Shown here: piece after piece, positions 44,575-50,399 of the stretch
Position numbering within the stretch: the first letter of the stretch is position 1
Layout of the letters: each line of letters starts with the position of its first letter
Assembly (NCBI GenBank): GCA_029565915.1
Contig: JAKQNG010000340.1
Span: forward strand, 1-50,399
Direction: 5' to 3'
DNA: 50,399 nt
From: Deltaproteobacteria bacterium
GTDB taxonomy: Bacteria; Myxococcota_A; Polyangia; JAAYKL01
Position numbers and translations under genes: made by a program
Notes under the pieces: generated by a model
What the model was told of the DNA's origin: nothing
The model's input: the letters and a program-made list of their open reading frames with translations, nothing else
The model's database searches: none

Positions 44575-44925
44575 CTCGATTTGCGTCAACCGGAGATTTC
44601 ACCTCGACGGGGATCCGCTTCGTACCGATCGCCAGGACGAAATCGACTTCCGGTTCGTTGCCTCGCATGGGGAAGTGAGCCACATTCAGGCTGGGAATGG
44701 ACGCCAGAAAATACCCCAATGTACTTTCGGCCAGCCGTCCGGCAATGTCCGACAGATGAGGATTCGCCGTGAGGCCATCCACATCGAGCGGCACAACTTC
44801 CTGCAGCCGGGATGCTCGCAGTGCATGATCCGAGAGGCAGAGCCTGGCGAGGGCCTTCTTTCGTTTCAAGCGAAGCTCGATGGGTTGCACGAGGCGCACC
44901 AGCAGAGGCGAAAGACTTCCAGAGT
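44575..44925 (-). pseudogene. DUF4143-type ATPase C-terminal remnant
   Basis: The minus strand encodes a fragment with a DUF4143-like signature: LLVRLVQPIELRLKRKKALA, LCLSDHALRASRLQEVVPLD, IAGRLAESTLGYFLASIP and a nuclease-like EPEVDFVLAIGTKRIPVEVK. The AAA+ half that normally precedes it is missing and homology stops after VEVKSPVDANRG; the track ORF 44177-44899 continues into unrelated sequence inside lolA. I read it as a decayed remnant. It is immediately preceded in frame by TGATGA and the ABC-F tail copy. Confidence 0.7.
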
Positions 44926-44935
44926 GGAAATGTCA

Positions 44936-44990
44936 TCATCCTGCAGTAATCAGCCGCTCCAGGTAGTCGTCATATCCCCCTTCCCGGGGG
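44936..44990 (-). pseudogene. Second copy of the ABC-F 3' end
   Basis: The minus strand reads EGGYDDYLERLITAG then TGA, matching the true ABC-F end EGGYDYYLERLIPAD. At the DNA level, 44949-44985 and 46929-46965 agree at 35 of 37 positions. The rest of the ABC-F gene is absent here, so this is a short remnant or duplication that flanks the RCC1-like gene. Confidence 0.8.
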
Positions 44991-44994
44991 CGCA

Positions 44995-46680
44995 TTATTC
45001 CCAGCAGCTCATGAAGCCGTCAGTAGTAATGCCGCAGGCGTGATATCCACCGACGGAGATGAATGTGAATTCTCCATCGGGTGATTCGAATTCCTCGGTA
45101 CAGATCACCGCACCGTCCGTTCTCAGCCCACATGCAAAGAAGTTCCCAACCGCGCTCTGCCCAAAGGGCACCTCGGATGTCAGCGTGACATTTACAGATT
45201 CCCCCCAGCACGCCATGGCGCCTTCGGTCGTGATCCCGCAGGTATTGTTTTCCATTGTTGTGCAGGAGGATAGCTGGGTGAAATGGGCGTCGGGAACCTC
45301 ATAACTGGTTCCTGGAAATGGAATGTAGGTCAGCTGGCCATCGGCGTCCAGGGCCATCAGGGGAAAGGCGGAAACCAGCGTCACCAGACCGTCAGGAAGG
45401 GTCGCCTGCGGCGCCGTATCGCGAAGTGGCCAACAGAAGGAACTCCCGGTCTCTGTCTGCCCACAGACATTGTTCGCCCCGATCACGAGACTGGCGATGG
45501 CCTCATCCAGTTGCTGGTCGGCGATTATGGCGTCACCTCCCCAGCAGAGGATCCGGTTTTCGTCCGTTGCGCCGCACCATGAGTCCAGGACTGCAGTGAC
45601 GTAGTTGAACTGATGTTCGAAGAGCTCCGCAGGAAAGTATTCGGCAACGGTTCCCCAGCAACGAAGATCTCCATCCAGGGTGATCCCGCAGGTTTCGTCC
45701 ATCGACGCCGCGATGGATCGGAACCGGATGCCTTCGGGTGGAACCATGTCTTCCCCTTCCGAGAATGTTTCACAATGGACGTCTCCAGACGCACTCAAGG
45801 CACAACTGAAGCTTAATCCGGATACGATGTCTGTGATTTCATTGCTCTGGGTCAGATTCAGGATGCCGATGAAGTCCGGCACATCTTCGGTCAAACCGAT
45901 ATCGAGGAACCGGTTTTCCAGGTTTTCGACAATCACGTCCGGGTTCAGGGAGAGCATGGCCGCCTGGAGTTCCTCCACCATTCCGGCCTCAAGGGTGCCG
46001 TCGATTGCCAGATCAGACGCAATGGTATTGGTGATCTCCTGCACATTCGCGTCCGGAGATCCACCCCGGCGCTGTCCTGCCTGCAGGATGACCACGCTGA
46101 CCGCAAGCAGATAGGCGTTGTCCGCACTGTCGCCGCCGGTGATCCGCATGTCCGATCCGGGTTGCGTGGAAACGTAATCTGAAACCGTGATTCCCATGGC
46201 TTCCCGCAATTCATCTTCCGCCTGAAGAATGGCCGCACCCAGATCCATTCCTTCGGCAATCAGTTGGCTGACCCGCAGAAAAGTCAGATGCGTGACAAGA
46301 TTGATATGGGTCGACTGCTGAGAGGCATCGGCGATATCCACCCAGGCCCGGAGCGTCAGATTTGCCCCGGACAGACTGCCGGTCAGCTCGTTGAAATAAT
46401 ACCCGCTTCCTTCCAGTGCAGCGTAGCCCTGGTAGTCAATCACCACCGAGAATTCTCCCAGATCGTTGGTCGTCTGCGTGTCGAAGGTCAGCCCTGTGGG
46501 ATTTCCGGCAGCGTCCATGGCGGAAACGCGAACCGAGGTGCCGAGAATGAACGGACCCTTTTCCACGGATCCGCTCAGAGTCACCGGCTGTGCCACCGAT
46601 TGTTCTTCGGATGTCCCGGACTTTTCGCCGCAGGCGAGCGTTCCCAGTAACGCAATGAATAGAAAGTAATATTTCATCAT
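44995..46680 (-). CDS. RCC1-like repeat lipoprotein
   Basis: A 561-residue predicted lipoprotein. The start at 46680 (MMKYYFLFIALLGTLACGEK) has an AGGAGA site and a lipobox TLAC. An N-terminal domain (SGSVEKGPFILGTSVRVSAM) of carboxypeptidase-regulatory type is followed by a helical region. The C-terminal half holds RCC1/BNR-like blades with recurring CGIT-x-DG-x-xxCWG patterns (TCGITLDGDLRCWG, TCGITTEGAMACWG, ACGITTDGFMSCWE), each with a Cys pair. Codon use looks less GC-rich than its neighbours, and it sits between the true ABC-F end and its duplicated tip, suggesting recent insertion. Confidence 0.78.
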   Translation of the reverse strand: MMKYYFLFIALLGTLACGEKSGTSEEQSVAQPVTLSGSVEKGPFILGTSVRVSAMDAAGNPTGLTFDTQTTNDLGEFSVVIDYQGYAALEGSGYYFNELTGSLSGANLTLRAWVDIADASQQSTHINLVTHLTFLRVSQLIAEGMDLGAAILQAEDELREAMGITVSDYVSTQPGSDMRITGGDSADNAYLLAVSVVILQAGQRRGGSPDANVQEITNTIASDLAIDGTLEAGMVEELQAAMLSLNPDVIVENLENRFLDIGLTEDVPDFIGILNLTQSNEITDIVSGLSFSCALSASGDVHCETFSEGEDMVPPEGIRFRSIAASMDETCGITLDGDLRCWGTVAEYFPAELFEHQFNYVTAVLDSWCGATDENRILCWGGDAIIADQQLDEAIASLVIGANNVCGQTETGSSFCWPLRDTAPQATLPDGLVTLVSAFPLMALDADGQLTYIPFPGTSYEVPDAHFTQLSSCTTMENNTCGITTEGAMACWGESVNVTLTSEVPFGQSAVGNFFACGLRTDGAVICTEEFESPDGEFTFISVGGYHACGITTDGFMSCWE

Positions 46681-46891
46681 CGGGTCTCCTGTTGTTTGCA
46701 GCGAACGTCCTGTTTTGTGAAAACCGCCGCGATCCAAACCGTTCGCACTGTTTCTGTCATTTCAAAACCGATGATATCAACGATCAGAGGGAATTGTCAG
46801 AATTATTTCGTGATCCAACTCTGGGAAGAGCACCCCGGTCGGGATGCTTGGAATCATTGAAGAATTGGACTATCGGAAGCGAACGCGCCAA

Positions 46892-48541
46892 TCACGGGGA
46901 AACGGGGCGGGGTGTTCGCGGGTCAGCGGGGATCAGCCGCTCCAGGTAGTAGTCGTATCCCCCTTCCCAGACGCGCATCTCACCGTGGTCGATTTCGAAA
47001 ACGCGGGTGACCAGTGACCGCAGGAAATGGCGATCGTGGCTCACGATGAGCACGGTGCCTTCAAATGCCTGCAGGGCCTCCAGGAGGATTTCCCGCGACG
47101 TCATGTCCAGATGGTTGGTGGGTTCGTCCAGGATGAGAAAGTTGAGGGGTTTTGCCAGCAGGGTTGCCAGCACCACCCGGCTTCTTTCGCCGCCGGACAG
47201 CGCGCGGATTTTCTTGTCCGCCTCGTCTCCTTGAAACAGGAACGCACCGCACAGGCTGCGGACGCTGCCGATGGACGCTTCGTGAAGGGTTTCGTACAGG
47301 GTCTCGAACACCGTTTTATCCGGGTTCAGGATTTCCAGGGCGTGCTGGGAAAAATACCCGATGTGCACATTGGCGCCGGTGGTCATCGTTCCTTCCGTCG
47401 GCGCCGTCTGCGCGGCCACCACCTTGAGGAATGTGGATTTGCCCGCGCCGTTCACCCCCACCACGGCCACCTTTTCACCGCGCCGGATGAGACCCGAGGC
47501 ACCGCCGAACACGGATTTGTCGCCGTGTTCATCCTGCCAGATCTTTCCCAGCTGGCGGAAGTCGACCACGTCGTCGCCGCTGCGGGGCGGTGTTGCAAAC
47601 TCGAATTTCACCCGGCGCTGTTCGCCGGGCAGCTCAATCCGGTCAATTTTTTCGAGCTTCTTCACCCGCGACTGCACCTGTGACGCGTGGGAGGCCCGGG
47701 CCTTGAACCGGGCGATGAATTCCTCGTCCTTCGCTACCATCTCCTGCTGCCGTCGGTGACTGGCGATGAGCTGCTCCCGGCGGACGGCGCGCTCCCGCTC
47801 GTAGAAATCGTAGTTGCCGCTGTACATGGTGATGGTGCGGTCCGCCACTTCGGCGATGCTCGTTACCACGCGGTTCATGAACTCCCGATCGTGGCTGGTC
47901 ATGGCGAGGGCGCCCTTGAACGTGGACGACAGCCACTGCTCCAGCCACAGGATGGACTCCAGATCGAGGTGGTTGGTGGGCTCGTCGAGGAGCAGCACAT
48001 CCGGATGGAGGGTGAGGATCCGGGCCAGCGCGATGCGCATCTTCCAGCCGCCGCTGAATGTCTCCACGGGCCGGTGGTATTCGCCGGGCCCGATGCCCAG
48101 GCCGGTCAGCACGCTTTGTGCCCGGGCCTCCAGATCGTAGCCGCCCCGGTGTTCAAATTCGTTCAACGCGTCGCCGTACCGCTCGAGGATCGCGGCCATC
48201 TCCTCTTCGCTGCAGGGCTCTCCCATGGCCGCTTCCAGCGACTTGATCTCTTCGCCGAGGGCAATGACATCCTGCGCGACGGCCATCACCTCCGAGAGGG
48301 CGCTCCGCCCCCGCATGTCGCCCACCTCCTGGGAAAAGTAGCCGACCACCGCGCGCTTCAACCGGTTCACCTCGCCGCTGTCGGGCTTTTCCTCCCCGAC
48401 GATCAGCCGCATGACTGTTGTCTTTCCCGCGCCATTGGGGCCCACGATGCCGATGCGCTGGTTTTCCAGAATCTGAAACGACGCCTTGTCGAACACCACC
48501 TGGGAGCCGTGCTGAATCGAAATGTCGGACAGAAAAATCAT
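46892..48541 (-). CDS. ABC-F family ribosome-associated ATPase
   Basis: A 549-residue soluble protein with two ABC nucleotide-binding domains and no membrane segment. Walker A motifs are GPNGAGKTT and GVNGAGKST; signature motifs FSGGWKMRIALARIL and LSGGERSRVVLATLL; Walker B LLLDEPTNHLDLES and LILDEPTNHLDMTS. The linker between them (EEFIARFKARASHASQVQSR) fits the P-site tRNA-interaction motif of ABC-F proteins. It is closest in style to the Uup/YheS group rather than EttA. The 211-bp gap downstream (46681-46891) contains no feature I can name. Confidence 0.92.
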   Translation of the reverse strand: MIFLSDISIQHGSQVVFDKASFQILENQRIGIVGPNGAGKTTVMRLIVGEEKPDSGEVNRLKRAVVGYFSQEVGDMRGRSALSEVMAVAQDVIALGEEIKSLEAAMGEPCSEEEMAAILERYGDALNEFEHRGGYDLEARAQSVLTGLGIGPGEYHRPVETFSGGWKMRIALARILTLHPDVLLLDEPTNHLDLESILWLEQWLSSTFKGALAMTSHDREFMNRVVTSIAEVADRTITMYSGNYDFYERERAVRREQLIASHRRQQEMVAKDEEFIARFKARASHASQVQSRVKKLEKIDRIELPGEQRRVKFEFATPPRSGDDVVDFRQLGKIWQDEHGDKSVFGGASGLIRRGEKVAVVGVNGAGKSTFLKVVAAQTAPTEGTMTTGANVHIGYFSQHALEILNPDKTVFETLYETLHEASIGSVRSLCGAFLFQGDEADKKIRALSGGERSRVVLATLLAKPLNFLILDEPTNHLDMTSREILLEALQAFEGTVLIVSHDRHFLRSLVTRVFEIDHGEMRVWEGGYDYYLERLIPADPRTPRPVSP

Positions 48542-48734
48542 GAAACGCCTTTCCCTCGCCCCGCGGGCGCGCCATCGCTACCACAGGATGCCCTCGAAAG
48601 TAAACGTCGGGAATGAACGGGGGAATGAACGGCGTCCCGATCGACAGTGTTACAGTGTCAAGGCGGAACGACCCGCCTCAGACCGCAGGAGAACGGAAAT
48701 GACAAGCCGCCACGGCCCCATCCGGAAATCGGAA

Positions 48735-48953
48735 AAGGCTCATTGTGCCCGTCCCTATCTCGGAACAGATCGGCCTTGATTGGATTATTTGCATTGAGTG
48801 CCCGTGCCGAATCCCGGACATGACCGTGGAGCATCCACCCCGGGAACAGGATGTCCCCGGACTGCCGGTTGGAGAATACCATGTCCACTCATGCGTCTTG
48901 CATGTCCACCCGGTTTCGCCGTGAACCAATTCGATCATCATGTCTGTTTTCAT
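48735..48953 (-). pseudogene. Small Cys-rich protein copy 2, frameshifted by a 58-bp deletion
   Basis: The N-terminal part (ELVHGETGWTCKTHEWTW, then SCSRGGCSTVM) matches copy 1, but after the last CATG the reading frame changes. The copy 1-like continuation (GHVRDSARALNANNPIKADLF) appears in a different frame. Aligning the two copies shows a 58-bp segment of copy 1 missing here, between two CATG sequences. 58 is not a multiple of 3, so the frame is lost. The original frame runs on to 48678 as an unrelated tail. The upstream GTGGTAGAATC is kept in both copies. Confidence 0.8.
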
Positions 48954-48987
48954 GAAGACGATTCTACCACGACAGAATCAGGAAGAA

Positions 48988-50007
48988 CTATTCGAAGATC
49001 GTCCGGACAGGCCGGAAACCGGTGTCGTAACGAATCCCGTATGGGTAGAAACCATATTGCCAGGTTGGGTTTACTATACAGCCCGTCGACATGAACTTCC
49101 CCCCTCGCAGATCCTTGTATCTTCCGGTGAGCGGTCCAATGGGATCAGTCATCGATTGATCCGGGTTCTCGTAGTCCAGTGGCTGTCCATCTGCAAAGTA
49201 GTCTGTCCATTCGTAGACATTCCCCAACGTGTCATACAAGCCCCACGGATTCGGCAGTTTCTGCGCGACTGGGTGCAGTTCATCGCCGGAATTGAAACAA
49301 TACCAGGCAATGTCGTTGAGAGACGGCTGCTCGCTGCAATGTCCGATCTGTTCGCCGATGAGATCACCACCGTAGGTACGGGTTTCCGTCACGTTGGCTT
49401 TCGCGGCATATTCCCACTCCGCTGTCGTTGGCAGTCGATAACCCGGACAGGCATACCAGTCCTCATACTTGTGAATCTCCCCGGAACAGTTGAAATTGTA
49501 ATCCGGATTCCAGGAGCCTTGTTCATCGCTTTGTTCGAGTCCGTCGGGATAGCCGACGCCTACATCGTTTCTACATGATGAGAAGTCGTAACAGGTCTCC
49601 AGTCCTTCAAGAAGAGAGAGCTTGTTGCACCAGACCGCAGCCTCATAGAAATTGATGTATGTGATCGGTTTATCCGCCCCGATGTTTTTTGATGGGTTCG
49701 GGAACGCCAACGCTTCCCACTGAGCCTGTGTAACTTCCGTAGATGCGATGAAGAAAGAACGGGTCAACGTGACTGGAACCTGCTTTTCATTTCCTCCCCT
49801 ACAAGGATACTCGGGGTCGGAACCAAAAATATATGAACCGTGTTCAATTTGAATCCATTCGATCACTGGACTGGTTTCTCTTCCAGAAAGCGCATCATAT
49901 GGTTGATGAGAGTTTTCGGACCCATCTGCTTTGTCGCATGCACTGCAGGCGACTGTAATTGCCGTAAGAAAAAACAATCCTATTGAGGGAAAGGTGTACT
50001 GTTCCAT
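48988..50007 (-). CDS. Formylglycine-generating-enzyme-like (SUMF1) lipoprotein, copy 2
   Basis: A 339-residue predicted lipoprotein (signal GLFFLTAITVACSAC). The FGE/SUMF1 fold is clear: IASTEVTQAQWEAL, GYRLPTTAEWEYAAKAN, WGLYDTLGNVYEWTDYF, DLRGGKF, and GFRPVRTIFE at the C-terminus. The paired active-site cysteines of true FGE are not visible: RGGKFMSTGC carries a single Cys and GFRCA is GFRPV. So it is probably not a sulfatase activator. It contains other cysteines that could form disulfides. The start has a GAGGA site overlapping the stop of small copy 1, indicating translational coupling. Confidence 0.82.
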   Translation of the reverse strand: MEQYTFPSIGLFFLTAITVACSACDKADGSENSHQPYDALSGRETSPVIEWIQIEHGSYIFGSDPEYPCRGGNEKQVPVTLTRSFFIASTEVTQAQWEALAFPNPSKNIGADKPITYINFYEAAVWCNKLSLLEGLETCYDFSSCRNDVGVGYPDGLEQSDEQGSWNPDYNFNCSGEIHKYEDWYACPGYRLPTTAEWEYAAKANVTETRTYGGDLIGEQIGHCSEQPSLNDIAWYCFNSGDELHPVAQKLPNPWGLYDTLGNVYEWTDYFADGQPLDYENPDQSMTDPIGPLTGRYKDLRGGKFMSTGCIVNPTWQYGFYPYGIRYDTGFRPVRTIFE

Positions 50008-50017
50008 AATGCTATCC

Positions 50018-50299
50018 TCAGTAGGTGTAGGTTACTTTTGCATTGGTTCCCATGGTGCGGAACAGCAAAGCTTTATTGATTCCATAACTTTCTACCGAAT
50101 CCCGGACATGGCTCCATCTGCTGCCAATGCGGTATTCCTTAGCTGCGCGTTGTTCGTCGGGAACCATGACCGTGCCGCATCCACCCCAGGAACAGGATGA
50201 TTCCAGGTGTTTCGTCGGAGAGACATACCGCCATGAGTGGGTCTCGCAGGTCCAGCCGACTTCGGCACAAACCGATTTGAATTCACGATGTGTTTTCAT
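50018..50299 (-). CDS. Small Cys-rich protein, copy 1
   Basis: A 93-residue protein, MKTHREFKSVCAEVGWTCET, then HSWRYVSPTKHLESSCSWGG and CGTVMVP, ending TNAKVTYTY. Four cysteines plus His and Trp (WTCxTHxW and SCSxGGC) suggest a small metal-binding or disulfide-stabilised fold. There is no signal peptide. It follows a FGE-like gene end by about 35 bp and precedes the next FGE-like start by 10 bp. It is homologous to copy 2 (48735-48953). The family is not recognised. Confidence 0.7.
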   Translation of the reverse strand: MKTHREFKSVCAEVGWTCETHSWRYVSPTKHLESSCSWGGCGTVMVPDEQRAAKEYRIGSRWSHVRDSVESYGINKALLFRTMGTNAKVTYTY

Positions 50300-50334
50300 G
50301 AACCGGATTCTACCACAGCCGTGGTCAGGAAGAA

Positions 50335-50399
50335 CTACTCGAAGATTGTCCGGACAGGACGGAACCCGGTGTCGTAACGGCGGGTATAGGGATTGTCAG
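50335..50399 (-). CDS. FGE-like lipoprotein copy 1 (partial, only C-terminus in window)
   Basis: The minus strand encodes DNPYTRRYDTGFRPVRTIFE and a TAG stop, nearly the same as the end of copy 2 (IRYDTGFRPVRTIFE). The rest lies beyond the right edge. Together with the small-protein copies, this shows the tandem unit FGE-like plus small Cys-rich protein repeats at least twice and probably continues outside. Confidence 0.85.
   Translation of the reverse strand, partial: DNPYTRRYDTGFRPVRTIFE

Noticed and set aside
44177-44899. A 240-residue ORF taken as an intact gene
   Set aside because: Only its first part matches DUF4143; the rest is an alternate frame of lolA. I keep it as a remnant.

Overview
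The window looks like a contiguous piece of chromosome from a GC-rich, Gram-negative bacterium. Evidence for an outer membrane includes LolA, several lipoboxes, an outer-membrane-type barrel protein and a TonB-like N-terminus. The mix of RNase Y with RNase G/E, an NtrC-type sigma-54 activator, a TIGR02266-like PilZ protein, RCC1-like and sulfatase-modifying-factor-like lipoproteins, and a fused PurS-PurL suggests a deltaproteobacterial-grade lineage (Myxococcota/Desulfobacterota-like). This placement is inference; no rRNA is present. Coding density is high, and most long ORFs in the track are antisense shadows caused by GC-rich codon use.

Left part (1-12 kb). A truncated uvrB diverges from dnaN-recF. 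The 328 bp between them holds one perfect DnaA box and several near matches followed by an AT-rich stretch, so it is a candidate replication origin, with no dnaA beside it. Then come a UPF0316 membrane protein, a secreted M14 carboxypeptidase, a GH94 cellobiose-phosphorylase-type enzyme, a small membrane protein with DNA glycosylase Tag, a PlsC-type acyltransferase, a small Cys-rich protein, a lipoprotein and ClpP.

Middle (12-29 kb). This part holds a coiled-coil membrane protein, a penicillin-binding transpeptidase, the decayed end of an insertion element, an outer-membrane-type protein, leuB, ymdB, rny, zapA and purQ/purL (all minus from leuB to purL). A PC4-like protein, a patatin phospholipase and an excisionase-type HTH/receiver fusion follow. 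Two tRNA-Leu genes flank a TonB-like protein with a Ser-Asp linker. A NusG paralogue, a lone receiver and an unknown protein follow the second tRNA.

Right part (29-44.5 kb). A large peptidase/beta-propeller/barrel protein, dusB and a sigma-54 response regulator precede dnaK. Downstream of dnaK lies a compact set of four genes: a HEAT-like lipoprotein, a ribbon-helix-helix/FHA fusion, a cysteine-free degenerate uracil-DNA-glycosylase-like protein and an Asp-box protein. A zinc-ribbon protein, PilZ, RNase G and LolA follow.

Right end (44.5-50.4 kb). This is the most plastic section. A DUF4143 remnant and a second copy of the 3' tip of the ABC-F gene lie beyond an RCC1-like lipoprotein gene, as if that gene had been inserted at the end of the ABC-F gene. 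Upstream of ABC-F is a tandem array alternating a small Cys-rich protein with a formylglycine-generating-enzyme-like lipoprotein. One small copy is broken by a 58-bp deletion between CATG repeats. This array and the post-dnaK cluster are the best candidates for undescribed systems.
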